DNA of 64,000 nucleotides from Thalassotalea nanhaiensis (GCF_031583575.1 NZ_CP134146.1:1240001-1304000); one strand, 5' to 3'. Counted from the stretch's first letter, positions 1 to 10,116 are shown. Notes: generated by a model from the letters alone, not told the origin. Program-made: numbers and translations.

Positions 1-1
1 T

Positions 2-2590
2 GTAGATGATAGCTATCACTTCAATTACCATCCTTTAGATGCTACTTCATTTGTTCCTGCTAGTTTAAAAGACGTTATTGGCCCTGATGGTAGTGTTTTG
101 AAAACTAATATGAAATTTAAATCCAATGGCAGTCTATCGTCATATACAACAGCCAACGGTTTAAAGGTTGATAATACATATTATTCCTACGATGACACCT
201 TAGAAACGCATACCAGAACAGCCAATAACATTAGTAGGACAACATTTTTTACTTACACCTCAACAAAACAAATTGAATCAATTACAACAGGTTATGGCAG
301 TGATAATGCAACTACAATTAATTTGGCCTACGATAACACTCAGCGATTAATCAGGGTTAGTAACAGTCTTGGTGATTATATTGAGTTTGAATTTGATGCA
401 AATAATAATGTTGTTGCTGAAAATGTATACGATAACAAGGCTGTTTTACAGCAACAAATCGCCACAGTTTTCGATAGTTATAACAACATCAGTCAGCAAA
501 TCTCTGCAAACCAAATAGTTAAATCAGTTCATGCTGCCGATGGGCGTTTAATACAACAAACAGACGGCAATAATGTGGTTAACAAATACACATACGATGA
601 TCTTAAGCGTTTAACTACCATAAGTAATGACACTAACGGCGCTGAACAATCAACCACAAACAGTCAAAATTTGATTAACTATGATGTTCACAATAATCAA
701 ACACATTTAACCGACGCTAATGGTAATACAACGGAGTATGAGTTTGATGATTTAGGTAATTTATTAAGTGAGAACAGCCCTGATAGAGGTAAGTGGTTAT
801 TCACTTATGATTCAGCTGGTAACCGACTTACTGCTGTTGATGCTAAGCAGCAAACATTTAATTATCAATATGATGCCTACAATCGCTTACTATTAACCGA
901 CACTTTAGGAACAAGTGAAGACGTCAGTTATTTTTATGATGTATGTAGCAACGGTATAGGTAAACTTTGCAGGGTACTTAAAGGAAATACTGAAGTAAGT
1001 TATTCCTACAACGGTTTTGGTGAGTTAGCGTCTCAAACTCAGAATATAGGAAGTATCACAACCACAGTAAGTTATAGTTACGATTTACAAGGTCGAATTA
1101 AAGATATTACTTACCCAAGTGGTAGTGTTGTCAGTTACAGTTATGATAATGCGGGTAATGTTCAAACCGTGGATTTAACGCAAAACGGCAATACGCAAAA
1201 TATTATTAACGGTGCAGAATACACATTTAGTGGTTTACTAACAAACTTGAATTTCGCTAATGGGCTCGCACTAAATAACACCTATGATTTAGCTGGAAGA
1301 GTGACAAGCTTAACTAATGGTCCGTTGAATTTACTGCACAGCTTTGATGGTGCAGCAAACATAATTAGTCAATCGACAAACCAATACAGTTATGATGCTT
1401 TGAATAGGTTAGCAAGCGCGAGTACCAACCTAGGAGATCTAGATTACAGCTATGATAAAAATAGCAATCGTTTAACCTTTACTGAAAACAGCATACAAAC
1501 ACAGTATGGCATTGCAATAAACAGCAATATTATTACCAGCATTAATACGTTAATCGTTAACAATGACGCTAACGGTAATCGGTTAAATCGTAATGGTCAA
1601 ACATTACAATACACGCCTTATAATCAACTGAGTCAAATAGCCAATGTTGCTCAGTATAAATATAATGGCTTAGGGCAACGGGTTCAAAAAGCATTACTGC
1701 TAAACACTGATATAAAAACATTTGTTTACGGTATAAATGGTCAATTACTTGCCGAAATGGATGTCAGCGGCATCGTCACCGATGAACATATTTATTTAGG
1801 TAATATGCCAATCGCAGTTATAAAGCATAAAACTGCAGGAAGTGAACTGTTCTATGTTCATAGTGACCATCTAAACACGCCAAGAGCCATCACTAAACAA
1901 GACAAAACTGAGGTTTGGCAATGGCAATCTGATCCATTCGGTAAAGGGTTAGCAAACAATGATGTAGATTTAGATGGTACTACTTTTGACTACAATAAAC
2001 GCTTTCCTGGCCAATACTATGATGGCGAAAGTGGGCTACACTACAATTACTACCGTGACTATGATCCAACCACTGGCCGTTACTTACAAAGTGATCCGAT
2101 AGGATTAAATGGAGGGATGAATACCTTTGGGTATGTTGGTGGCAATCCGTTGATGTATACAGATCCGTTAGGGCTTGCAAGGTGGAAGGGGAGAATAGAA
2201 GCTGTTGCAGGTGGAGAAATCGTAGGCGGTATTGCCGGTCGTGCCATATTGACTTCTGATTGTAATGAAGGAAAACGTTGGAATGTTAAGGTGAGTTTTA
2301 AAGCCGGCGGTACAACAGCCGGGTTCCCTTGGTCTATAATGGCTTCAAAAATCGAGTTAAATGACCCATACCCAACGGCCAAGCCTATTAATTTAATAGG
2401 TGACTTTTCATATTCAGGGGTTAGTGTAGCTGCTCTTTTGGGATATGGGGTATCGACTATTCAAATAGGTCAAGCATATAGTGCATCAAGCGGTCTTGTT
2501 GTTGGTGTTGATGCTAGCTGGACTGATTTTACTTTAGGAGAGTCATCGGTGACGGATGCTTTTGAAACAGAATGTGGATGCGAGAGATAA
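2..2590 (+). CDS. Rhs/YD-repeat protein, C-terminal part (5' end outside window)
   Basis: The reading frame is open to the left edge, so the start lies outside the window; 862 residues are visible and the TTG at 98 is an internal codon. YD-type repeats (YDDLKRLTTIS, FDDLGNLLSE, YDSAGNRLTAVD, YDAYNRLLLTD) fill the first two thirds; in this family they build a shell around a C-terminal tip. The conserved core end is clear near 2050-2180 (RDYDPTTGRYLQSDPIGL, then NPLMYTDPLGLA). About 135 residues of unrelated, glycine- and hydrophobic-rich sequence follow, ending in CGCER. In Rhs proteins this is where the variable toxin domain sits, but I do not recognise this tip. A toxin role is therefore inferred from position only. 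It overlaps or abuts a small membrane-protein gene. Confidence 0.9.
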   Translation, partial: VDDSYHFNYHPLDATSFVPASLKDVIGPDGSVLKTNMKFKSNGSLSSYTTANGLKVDNTYYSYDDTLETHTRTANNISRTTFFTYTSTKQIESITTGYGSDNATTINLAYDNTQRLIRVSNSLGDYIEFEFDANNNVVAENVYDNKAVLQQQIATVFDSYNNISQQISANQIVKSVHAADGRLIQQTDGNNVVNKYTYDDLKRLTTISNDTNGAEQSTTNSQNLINYDVHNNQTHLTDANGNTTEYEFDDLGNLLSENSPDRGKWLFTYDSAGNRLTAVDAKQQTFNYQYDAYNRLLLTDTLGTSEDVSYFYDVCSNGIGKLCRVLKGNTEVSYSYNGFGELASQTQNIGSITTTVSYSYDLQGRIKDITYPSGSVVSYSYDNAGNVQTVDLTQNGNTQNIINGAEYTFSGLLTNLNFANGLALNNTYDLAGRVTSLTNGPLNLLHSFDGAANIISQSTNQYSYDALNRLASASTNLGDLDYSYDKNSNRLTFTENSIQTQYGIAINSNIITSINTLIVNNDANGNRLNRNGQTLQYTPYNQLSQIANVAQYKYNGLGQRVQKALLLNTDIKTFVYGINGQLLAEMDVSGIVTDEHIYLGNMPIAVIKHKTAGSELFYVHSDHLNTPRAITKQDKTEVWQWQSDPFGKGLANNDVDLDGTTFDYNKRFPGQYYDGESGLHYNYYRDYDPTTGRYLQSDPIGLNGGMNTFGYVGGNPLMYTDPLGLARWKGRIEAVAGGEIVGGIAGRAILTSDCNEGKRWNVKVSFKAGGTTAGFPWSIMASKIELNDPYPTAKPINLIGDFSYSGVSVAALLGYGVSTIQIGQAYSASSGLVVGVDASWTDFTLGESSVTDAFETECGCER

Positions 2591-2592
2591 AT

Positions 2593-2880
2593 ATGAATAA
2601 TTGTTTTTTTGTTTCGTTAATTACTATGTTGATTTGTGATGCAATTGGTATTTATTTATTAAAAAAAAGCCACCCAAAAGAACATGAGTCATTAGGTTCA
2701 CCAGTGCATTATTGGACTGATGCTAATAAGATGACATATATCATTGGTTATGTTGGTTTATTTAGGTTTATTTCTCTTAAGGATAATAAAATCAAAGGAA
2801 TTTTAGCAATACAAGCTGTTACCTTTTGGATGTGTATTGCATTTTTAATTTACGGTATTTATTCTAAACTTAATATATAA
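2593..2880 (+). CDS. small membrane protein downstream of rhs, candidate immunity protein
   Basis: A 95-residue protein of no family I recognise. The ATG at 2593 is preferred over an in-frame ATG at 2572 because GAGAG sits just upstream and the gene then follows the rhs stop (2590) directly. Three hydrophobic stretches are visible: residues about 4-20, about 45-60 (IIGYVGLFRFISL) and about 72-90 (AIQAVTFWMCIAFLIYGIY), so an inner-membrane protein is likely. A small gene directly behind a polymorphic Rhs tip is the usual place for a cognate immunity protein. A membrane immunity protein would fit a toxin acting at the inner membrane. That pairing is inferred from position; an unrelated membrane protein is the alternative. 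Confidence 0.7.
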   Translation: MNNCFFVSLITMLICDAIGIYLLKKSHPKEHESLGSPVHYWTDANKMTYIIGYVGLFRFISLKDNKIKGILAIQAVTFWMCIAFLIYGIYSKLNI

Positions 2881-2921
2881 GCTCAGTTTAGCGAATGATC
2901 TGTAGCTAGATGAAAATATGG

Positions 2922-2955
2922 GGTCACTTGATTAGATACTAACAAGTGGCCTTTT
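2922..2955 (+). terminator. rho-independent terminator after the rhs pair
   Basis: GGTCACTTG (2922-2930) pairs with CAAGTGGCC (2943-2951), nine pairs with one G-T wobble and a 12-nt loop. TTTT follows at 2952-2955. It sits 42 bp after the small membrane-protein gene. The rest of 2956-3206 shows no gene; it is AT-rich and probably carries the promoter of the next gene. Confidence 0.75.
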
Positions 2956-3206
2956 CTATAGATGCCCGGAAAAGCCAGGTATGACATGTTTTTTCCCTAG
3001 TGTGAGGCCTTTAATACTCACAGCACACTTTCCAACTAAAAAACTTACTTTTTTGACAAAACTCTTTCACTTATTAACAGTTAATTTGTTTCTAGTCTGA
3101 ATATAATGGGGAAACAACCAGTTAGAAAAAAAGCTGAAAATGTCAGCTATACTTTTTTAATCTAACTTTCCTCTTTAATATATTCAGATCATGGACTCTT
3201 CATCAT

Positions 3207-4112
3207 ATGAGTAAACACTTAAACTGCACAGTCATATTGATCTTAATTGTTTTCTCGCCATTGATGTATGCCCAGCAATCTCAACAAACTGAAAAGCAAA
3301 ACTTTGAGCAAGAGGTAACTTCCCAAAAGCTGCCGCATTTAACTGTTGCCTTAGCCGGAAACTGGCAACCGTTTAACTTTGCTAATGATAAAGGCGACGT
3401 TGTAGGTATTATCCCTGACTTTACTCAATTAATAATGGCAAAGGCTGAGCTAAGTTATAGCATTGAACGTCAGCCATACTGGACCGATGTATTGCAAGCT
3501 GTTGAAACCAATGGGGCTGATATCACTTTAGGTAACAGTATTATGGTTGGGGAATGGGAAAAAATCGGACTATTAAGTGAGCCGTTTACTCATGTGCCAA
3601 TCGCTATTGCAACTCAAAAAGGTACTGAGTTTGTCGAGGACTTTTCAACCCTGGCAGGTAAAAAAATTGCCATTGGAAAAAACTACAATGCTTATTACCT
3701 TATAAAAGATAAATACCCTGAAATAAGCATTATTGAAGTTTCGACAACCTATGAAGGCTTAGAGCTATTAAACCAAGGAAAAGTGTTTGCCGTTGCTGAT
3801 GTTTTACCGGTGATCCTGTATCGCATTAATAACATGGCGTATAGTAATATTGAAATTGGTGGCATATCACCAATTGTTATGGATGTACGAGCGTTAATCT
3901 CACATCAAAATAAACACTTATTGCCGGTAATTAATAACGCCATTGCTGAAATATCTGAGCAACAACGAAAAGACATTATGGATAGGTGGTTAAGTGCAGA
4001 GTCGCATTTAGAAGTGCATTCGACCCGTTTTCTCTATTTAATTTTGGTCTTTTTCGTTGTCGTCAGTATTATATTGTTAGTGATATTTAGAAAGCCAAAA
4101 CGAACCCTTTAA
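3207..4112 (+). CDS. membrane-anchored periplasmic solute-binding (SBP_bac_3-type) protein
   Basis: 301 residues: a signal peptide or N-terminal anchor (VILILIVFSPLMYAQQ), a type-3 bacterial solute-binding domain at about 45-265 (starting LTVALAGNWQPFNFANDKG, with the ALAG/PF pattern of amino-acid-binding folds), then a C-terminal transmembrane helix at about 273-295 and a short basic tail. A tethered binding domain without a kinase domain resembles the detached periplasmic sensor modules of BvgS/EvgS-type kinases. There is no permease or ATPase nearby, so sensing is more likely than transport. It converges with the diguanylate cyclase gene, 2 bp apart. The ligand cannot be told from the sequence. 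Confidence 0.8.
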   Translation: MSKHLNCTVILILIVFSPLMYAQQSQQTEKQNFEQEVTSQKLPHLTVALAGNWQPFNFANDKGDVVGIIPDFTQLIMAKAELSYSIERQPYWTDVLQAVETNGADITLGNSIMVGEWEKIGLLSEPFTHVPIAIATQKGTEFVEDFSTLAGKKIAIGKNYNAYYLIKDKYPEISIIEVSTTYEGLELLNQGKVFAVADVLPVILYRINNMAYSNIEIGGISPIVMDVRALISHQNKHLLPVINNAIAEISEQQRKDIMDRWLSAESHLEVHSTRFLYLILVFFVVVSIILLVIFRKPKRTL

Positions 4113-4114
4113 TA

Positions 4115-5608
4115 CTATTTACTGATAAATACACTGTTACGCTCTAATTTAGCTAAGTACAGCGCTTTATCTGCGCATAGGTAAATTTCTTCATCACTCA
4201 TATCAATAATATTGCTTTTAAAGTGGCAACCAATAGAGACGGTTAAAAATTTATCTTTAGCGCTGAACTCATGCACAATGCCCAGTTGTTGGATGTGTTT
4301 TCTTAAGTCATTCAACCAAAACTCTGTTTCATCATAGGTGAAGTTTTTAACCAAAATAGCAAATTCTTCACCGCCTAATCGAAACACTTCGTGTTCGGTA
4401 TCCAGCAAACATTGTTGTAGGCAACTTGCTACTGTTACTAACGCTTTATCACCTTGCGGGTGGCCATAGTTGTCATTGTATTTTTTAAAGTAATCAATAT
4501 CTAAAATGGCTAATCCAATAGGCAACTGGTACTGCTTGGATGTTTCTAAAAAGCTCACTATACACTGCTCATAGCTTCTTCGATTAGGCAAGCTGGTAAG
4601 CGGATCAATTAACGATATTTGTTTGTTGGTGCTGTCAATAAGGACATTGGTAAAGCCGCGTATTTTATCATCACGAGAAAATATGGGCTGAATTCTTGAC
4701 GTTAACCATTGCAGTTTTCCGGCATTATTATATCGACGAATTTCACCATGCCACATATTGCCACTATTTATCACCGACCAAATCTTTTGCTCAATTTGTT
4801 CACGAGTAGGTGACAGGTCGAAAAAGTGCGAGGGTTGCCCTAGCAATTCCTGTTCAGTTTTTTCAATGTAATGACACAATGCATCAGATGCTCTTTCTAC
4901 TTTGCCATCCACATCTAGTTCGGCAACCATAACGTATTGATTTACCAAACCTTGCAGTTCATTTTTCTCACGTTTTATCGCCAACATACGTCTATTATAT
5001 GTATAAAAAGTAGCGGCAATTAACAGTAAAATAAATAGGGTTGTAATGAACGAAAATACAACAGCATGTTGTTGGGCTGTTGCAGACGTTTGTCTAAATT
5101 CATTGGCCTTGGAGAACGCAAAGACATAAAAGTCTTTAACTTCTTGCTCGGTGTTTTCGATATTTAGAAAAAGCGTATCTAATTCAGCTTTGTTGTTTAG
5201 TAACCAGTTTTTGTCCTGGATGTTTTCAATGTTTGGAATATGTTCAACAACGGGAAACCATTTAGAATACGATTGGTAGACCTCTTCAATGTCTTTTTTA
5301 TCACCCAAAAACTGTTTAAAAATCACGTCAAACTGTTTAACAATGTCCTGTTCTAACTGATTTATTCTTGGAATAACATTTTGTTTATCATCTGTAATAA
5401 CGGTTTGCCGATAAATTAGATGTTTGATTTCGGCAATGTGGTACACAATAGAATGTGATGACTTAGACACGGTAAAAGGATGGTCATAGAATCTTTCTAA
5501 CAAGCGAGACGATTGATTCACAACAACCAACGTATAAACACCAAAGCCTATGATTGTTGCCACTAACATTGCTGATAGAGCATGAAACTTACAAAATTTA
5601 AACATCAT
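4115..5608 (-). CDS. membrane-bound PAS-GGDEF diguanylate cyclase
   Basis: 497 residues. A TM helix at about 12-32, a roughly 150-residue helical periplasmic region and a second TM at about 183-203 are followed by a PAS domain (about 220-335) and a GGDEF domain (about 338-497). The active-site loop reads RLGGEEFAIL near residue 411 and DxLTxLxNRR is present as DPLTSLPNRR, so an active cyclase making c-di-GMP is expected. The RxxD inhibitory site normally found just before the loop is not present (DTEH there), so product inhibition may be absent. It is the last gene of a five-gene leftward operon, 13 bp after the response regulator, and opposes the EAL protein encoded upstream in the same operon. 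Confidence 0.92.
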   Translation of the reverse strand: MMFKFCKFHALSAMLVATIIGFGVYTLVVVNQSSRLLERFYDHPFTVSKSSHSIVYHIAEIKHLIYRQTVITDDKQNVIPRINQLEQDIVKQFDVIFKQFLGDKKDIEEVYQSYSKWFPVVEHIPNIENIQDKNWLLNNKAELDTLFLNIENTEQEVKDFYVFAFSKANEFRQTSATAQQHAVVFSFITTLFILLLIAATFYTYNRRMLAIKREKNELQGLVNQYVMVAELDVDGKVERASDALCHYIEKTEQELLGQPSHFFDLSPTREQIEQKIWSVINSGNMWHGEIRRYNNAGKLQWLTSRIQPIFSRDDKIRGFTNVLIDSTNKQISLIDPLTSLPNRRSYEQCIVSFLETSKQYQLPIGLAILDIDYFKKYNDNYGHPQGDKALVTVASCLQQCLLDTEHEVFRLGGEEFAILVKNFTYDETEFWLNDLRKHIQQLGIVHEFSAKDKFLTVSIGCHFKSNIIDMSDEEIYLCADKALYLAKLERNSVFISK

Positions 5609-5621
5609 TAAAACAGCAGCT

Positions 5622-6353
5622 CTATAGCTTTGCTTCTATTAGAGATTGAGTCGATAAACGATATCCCTTAGAACGAACTGTTTTTATAACGTCAGGGCTG
5701 ATTCCAGCACGTACCAGTTTGGCTTTAAGGCGTGAAATGCTTACGTCCATACCACGACTTACGCCGTTGTAACTTATGCCTTTAAGTGTTTGATATACTT
5801 GATCTCTTGAAACAATGCTATCTTTATGGATAAGCAAATAATAAAGCAACTCAAATTCATCATTGGTCAGTGCAATTTCTTCGTTATCAAATTCACATAA
5901 ATGCAAGTGTTTATTGAAGTTAAGCGCGCCCAAGTGAAATGATTTATTCGCATCAGATTCGGTATGCTTAGCTTCCAATAACCGCGTGATCCTGGCCAAA
6001 ATCACTTTGAAAGAGCGACTTTTGGCAATAAAATCATCAGCACCTATTTGTAAGCCTTTAAGTTCGGCATCGTCGGTGTCATTGCCGGTTAAAAAGATAA
6101 TAGGGCCTTTGTAGTATTCACGTAATTTTACGCAAACGTCATAACCATTAATATTGGGTAAACCAATATCAAGTAATATACAATCTGGAGTATGACGTAT
6201 CACCATTCTATCTACCGCGTCGCCTTTAAACGCTTGATGAACAATAAAACCTTGCGTTTCCAATTGGCGCTTTAAGGTAAATGATACAATTTTATCGTCT
6301 TCAACAATCAGTACGCTGGTATTCGTGACGGGTAAAGTATTTTCAGCAATCAT
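5622..6353 (-). CDS. OmpR/PhoB-family DNA-binding response regulator
   Basis: 243 residues with an N-terminal receiver domain (acidic pocket VEDD at 17-20, phospho-acceptor D62 in LLDIGLP, a lysine in IAKSRS) and a C-terminal winged helix (about 145-235: SRDQVYQTLKG, SVSISRLKAKL, VRSKGYRL). It overlaps the hybrid kinase gene by 4 bp, implying translational coupling and a cognate pair. OmpR/PhoB proteins bind direct repeats spaced about 11 bp. The control region at 10653-10932 carries TGTAAC repeats with exactly that spacing, so this protein is a good candidate regulator of its own operon and of the exopolysaccharide operon. That link is inferred. Confidence 0.93.
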   Translation of the reverse strand: MIAENTLPVTNTSVLIVEDDKIVSFTLKRQLETQGFIVHQAFKGDAVDRMVIRHTPDCILLDIGLPNINGYDVCVKLREYYKGPIIFLTGNDTDDAELKGLQIGADDFIAKSRSFKVILARITRLLEAKHTESDANKSFHLGALNFNKHLHLCEFDNEEIALTNDEFELLYYLLIHKDSIVSRDQVYQTLKGISYNGVSRGMDVSISRLKAKLVRAGISPDVIKTVRSKGYRLSTQSLIEAKL

Positions 6354-8824
6354 AATAAGCCCTCATTTGCTTGCTTTAGAGATGTGGGGACACAATGCTG
6401 GTTAATTTCTCGCATCAGTTCATCAGGATTGAATGGTTTTGCTAAAAAGCTGTTCATGCCAATTTCTAAACATAAATCCTTTGTTGTTTCCTTAATATCA
6501 GCGGTCAATCCAATAATGCTAATATTATCCCAGTCTCTTTGTTTTCGAATGCGCATGGTCGCTTCATAACCGTCCATTTCAGGCATATGTAAATCCATTA
6601 AAATAACGTCATAATGCTTTTTATATAACATTGAAATGGCTTCAATACCGTTATTAGCTATGTCGACCTTGCCATTACGTTTTGCAATAATTTGTTTCGC
6701 AACCAACTGATTTAATTTAACGTCTTCAGCGAGTAATATGTTTATGTTGCTAAGGTCGTAATGAGTCCAATGACCATCATTTTTCTCTGGTAACTGACTT
6801 CCGGATGGTTTTGGCTGTAGTGCTTTTAAAAACTTATTTGGTAGCAACGGCAGCTGAACATAGTTATGAGTAGTTCTGCTATCTTCATGTTGCTTAGCAA
6901 TTTTTTGATCCCATAAAAAGTGTATTTTCGAGTAGCTATTGTGTAGCTGCCTAAGAGATACGCTGTTTATATTCGTTTCATTATTAACGTACATTAACAA
7001 TTCAGTTGCTTTGCTTTTATCTTCGTTAGGAGTATCTGTTATTGCCTGAGATAGGCTCAAGCGATTACTTTGAATACCTAGTTTTTCCAGTAATTGAACC
7101 ACTTTGTAATCGTCTATTGCAGGCGAGCTTATAACATCGAAAACAGGAACTTTTTCAATCTTTACATCAGCAAACGTAGAGACACTTTGTTCATGGATAG
7201 GTAAAGACAGTGTACAAACGGTACCAATGCCTTTATCACTACTGATTGCTAAGTTGCCTTGCATGCTGGTGGCCAGTTTTTTCGAAATGGCCAGACCTAA
7301 ACCGCTGCCGCCAAATTTGCGAGTAGTGGAATTGTCACCTTGATCAAACGGTGTGAAAATATTTTCTAACAATGCTTTATCAATTCCAACACCGGTATCT
7401 TTAATATTGAAAACGATAAAATTTTCGCCCAAGTTTTGCTCATAACCAACGGTTACCTCTACTTGGCCTTTGTTGGTAAATTTAACGGCATTATTAATAA
7501 GGTTCAGTAATATTTGTTTGATCCTATTTGCATCAACTTTGATCATTTGTGGCACGGTGTCCGCTATTTCACAGCTAAATTTCAGTTTTTTATCAAATGC
7601 TTGTAAGTAAGTTAATCCCAATACTTCATCAAGCATTTTCTCTGTGCTGGTTTCAACCTCTTCAAAAGTAAGTTTTCCCGCTTCTATTTTAGACCAATCT
7701 AAAATGTCATTAATGATAAATAATAACGACTTTGACGAGCCTATTAGTTTATCTACGTATTCTTGTTGAGTGTCATTTAACGGGGTTTCTTTAAGCAAAT
7801 ATTGTAATCCCATCAAGCCATTTAGCGGGGTTCTCAGCTCATGGCTCATGTTGGCAAGAAAATCAGTTTTGGCTTGGTTTGCTACTTCCGCTTTTTCTCG
7901 AAGCACAGATGATTTTTCAACCTGCATATTAAGCTCATTGATATATTCCCCAATACGGGTAAACAACGACTTAAAATTATTGGTTAAAGAGTTCACCTCT
8001 TGAATTGGGCTCTTAATATCAAGGTGTCGAACAAAATTATCATGAGTAAACGAGGCGACTTTTTCACTTAAGCTCACCAGCGGTTTTGCAATATGTTGCA
8101 GCACAACAATGCCACTAATAATTAATGCTATGGTGATACAAATTTTTTGAAAAATCAGTAAATAGGTATAGAACGACAGTTGCTCTTCAGCAACTTGGTA
8201 TTCTTTATTAATACGCGAATTTACCAGCGTGATGAAGTTTTCAATGTATGAGTTTATGGTAACTTTATGATGTTCATATTCTTGGCTAAACAGTAAGTCT
8301 ATGGCCGGGTCATTTTTAAAATGCTCTGAATCTTGAGTCAGTTGTCGCTCTTTAATCAGCTCAAATGCTTTGTTTTCTATTTTAGCAAGCTCATTAGAAC
8401 TCATTACTGCTTTTTTCAATAGCAATGCTTCGCTCATGCTAAAGTCTTGAGCCTCTAATAAATCAATTTGAGATATTTTTTGACCAGCAAGCTGCATTAG
8501 CTTATTTTCTACTTTTGTATTTTTAGCATAAGGTAACAAATCTTCTAATGAGCGTTCTTCTTCGCCAAGCTGAACAGCAAGCAATTCATTAAATTTAGTC
8601 AAGTATTTAGGGTTAGATGTTGCCGCATAACTGCGCGCTAAACGCGTTAAATTGTCGGTGTTTTCTTGGTACCTTGTTGCAATTTTTTGAAAGTTTTGTC
8701 GTTTATCGTAAAGGTTCGCAGTATCTTCAACTTTGTCGATATAATAAAAACTGATGATCAAATTGCTTACCAACAAAATAAAAATAACGCTGTGTAATAG
8801 GTAAAAATACTTTTTTAATTTCAC
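6350..8824 (-). CDS. hybrid sensor histidine kinase (HAMP-HisKA-HATPase-REC)
   Basis: The GTG at 8824 is chosen over a TTG at 8854 because AGG lies a few bases before it and the protein then begins with its first TM helix (LLHSVIFILLVSNLIISFYY). A long helical periplasmic sensor region is followed by TM2 at about residues 220-240, a HAMP-like linker, HisKA (phospho-acceptor in SHELRTPLNG, about residue 328), HATPase (NLINNAVKFT; DTGVGID; GGSGLGLAISK), a poorly conserved spacer and a C-terminal receiver (MDLHMPEMDGYEA). There is no HPt domain in the chain; the separate HPt protein two genes upstream can supply it. Expected relay: kinase His, own receiver Asp, HPt His, then the OmpR-type and/or REC-EAL regulators. 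Confidence 0.93.
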   Translation of the reverse strand: MKLKKYFYLLHSVIFILLVSNLIISFYYIDKVEDTANLYDKRQNFQKIATRYQENTDNLTRLARSYAATSNPKYLTKFNELLAVQLGEEERSLEDLLPYAKNTKVENKLMQLAGQKISQIDLLEAQDFSMSEALLLKKAVMSSNELAKIENKAFELIKERQLTQDSEHFKNDPAIDLLFSQEYEHHKVTINSYIENFITLVNSRINKEYQVAEEQLSFYTYLLIFQKICITIALIISGIVVLQHIAKPLVSLSEKVASFTHDNFVRHLDIKSPIQEVNSLTNNFKSLFTRIGEYINELNMQVEKSSVLREKAEVANQAKTDFLANMSHELRTPLNGLMGLQYLLKETPLNDTQQEYVDKLIGSSKSLLFIINDILDWSKIEAGKLTFEEVETSTEKMLDEVLGLTYLQAFDKKLKFSCEIADTVPQMIKVDANRIKQILLNLINNAVKFTNKGQVEVTVGYEQNLGENFIVFNIKDTGVGIDKALLENIFTPFDQGDNSTTRKFGGSGLGLAISKKLATSMQGNLAISSDKGIGTVCTLSLPIHEQSVSTFADVKIEKVPVFDVISSPAIDDYKVVQLLEKLGIQSNRLSLSQAITDTPNEDKSKATELLMYVNNETNINSVSLRQLHNSYSKIHFLWDQKIAKQHEDSRTTHNYVQLPLLPNKFLKALQPKPSGSQLPEKNDGHWTHYDLSNINILLAEDVKLNQLVAKQIIAKRNGKVDIANNGIEAISMLYKKHYDVILMDLHMPEMDGYEATMRIRKQRDWDNISIIGLTADIKETTKDLCLEIGMNSFLAKPFNPDELMREINQHCVPTSLKQANEGLL

Positions 8825-8906
8825 AAAACACCTGCCATTTTGTTGAGTAAACAAACATGTTGTAGGCTAGTATCGATACGTTGAATTACGTTGTTAGATT
8901 TCATAA

Positions 8907-10112
8907 CTAAAGCTCATAGCTACTTTCAATTGATACTAATATTGGCAAATTCCAGTCTTCATCAATTTGCTGTAACTCGTACAACGGCACAGCTTTACAA
9001 AAATGAAATCCTTGTAATCTGTCTACGCCCATTGCTTTTAATGCGTCTACTTGTTGCTGATTTTCTACGCCTTCGGCAACACAATTTAAATTCAATGCTT
9101 TTGCCATAGCCGCTATGGCTTTGACCACATTGGCGGCTTTTTCACTGGTGAGCATGTCTTTGATTTGTGAACGGTCGATTTTAAGCTCTGAAAATGGAAA
9201 GTTAATCAGCTCTTTAATGCCGGACTGCCCAGTTCCGTAGTCGTCGACCGAAATATTTACTCTGGCAATACGTAATTCGGCCAGATTGGCCACCACCGAT
9301 TGCGTTAATATTGAACGGTTTTCGGTCATCTCAACAATTAATTTATGTGATGGAAAATTATGCTTTTTCAATATGTTTAATAACTTAAAGGCAAAATTGG
9401 CTTCGCATAAACTGTCGTATTCCATATTTAACGACAAGGTTAAGTTTTTTATGTTGTATTGATTCAGCAAGTTTAAACTTTTATCGAGAATATAAAGCGT
9501 GTAGCGGGTTATTTGATGGTAATCAATCAGAGGTTGTATAAACGTATCTGGTTGATAAATTTTACCTTTAACCTGCAATCTGCCTAATATTTCCAGACCG
9601 GTTATTCGCAAGGTTTTTGCACAAAGCTGTGGTTGAAAGTAAGGCTGAAATTTATTATCCAATAAGTAAGCCATCGTATTGTGGTTACTAAACTGATGCG
9701 AAGGTATAACTGTTGGTTCAAGTAAGTTATTGCTGTAATTACTCGATATTTCATCAATTGCTTCAATTAAGTCGCTTTTGTGAAAGGGTTTAGGAAATTG
9801 TTTTACCTGATCAATCCCAGTTAATTTTGCCAGCAGGGTTATCGATTGAATGACTTCATTATCAAGGGCGCTTACAATGATTAAACCTGCCAACAGGTCA
9901 AATTGTTTCAGTTCTTTTATAATATTAACAACAGAATCTTGATGTAAGTGAATGTCAGTAATTAAAATAAATGGCTCTTTAATTACGGCCATTTCAAACA
10001 AACAACTGTGCACATCAAAAAAAGACTTGGCCGAGCAAGATTTCATATTATTTATATACGTATAAATAATATGGTTCTGAATAGGGTCATCTTCTAAAAT
10101 TAAAACTTTCAT
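8907..10112 (-). CDS. REC-EAL cyclic-di-GMP phosphodiesterase
   Basis: 401 residues: a receiver domain (about 1-118, VLILEDDPIQ and phospho-Asp in ITDIHLH), then an EAL domain (about 145-390). The signature is EIL rather than EAL, but the metal and catalytic residues I can check are all present: the Glu of EIL, Asn in LSLNME, Glu in IVEMTEN, the Asp pair in VDDYGTG, Lys in ELKIDR, Glu in AEGVEN and Gln in LQGFHF. An active c-di-GMP hydrolase controlled by phosphorylation is therefore likely. It starts 4 bp after the HPt gene and precedes the kinase gene. It counteracts the GGDEF protein of the same operon. Confidence 0.92.
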   Translation of the reverse strand: MKVLILEDDPIQNHIIYTYINNMKSCSAKSFFDVHSCLFEMAVIKEPFILITDIHLHQDSVVNIIKELKQFDLLAGLIIVSALDNEVIQSITLLAKLTGIDQVKQFPKPFHKSDLIEAIDEISSNYSNNLLEPTVIPSHQFSNHNTMAYLLDNKFQPYFQPQLCAKTLRITGLEILGRLQVKGKIYQPDTFIQPLIDYHQITRYTLYILDKSLNLLNQYNIKNLTLSLNMEYDSLCEANFAFKLLNILKKHNFPSHKLIVEMTENRSILTQSVVANLAELRIARVNISVDDYGTGQSGIKELINFPFSELKIDRSQIKDMLTSEKAANVVKAIAAMAKALNLNCVAEGVENQQQVDALKAMGVDRLQGFHFCKAVPLYELQQIDEDWNLPILVSIESSYEL

Positions 10113-10116
10113 AATG

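Noticed and set aside
98-100. TTG as the start of the Rhs gene
   Set aside because: The same frame is open back to base 2 with matching YD-type sequence, so the gene is cut by the window edge.
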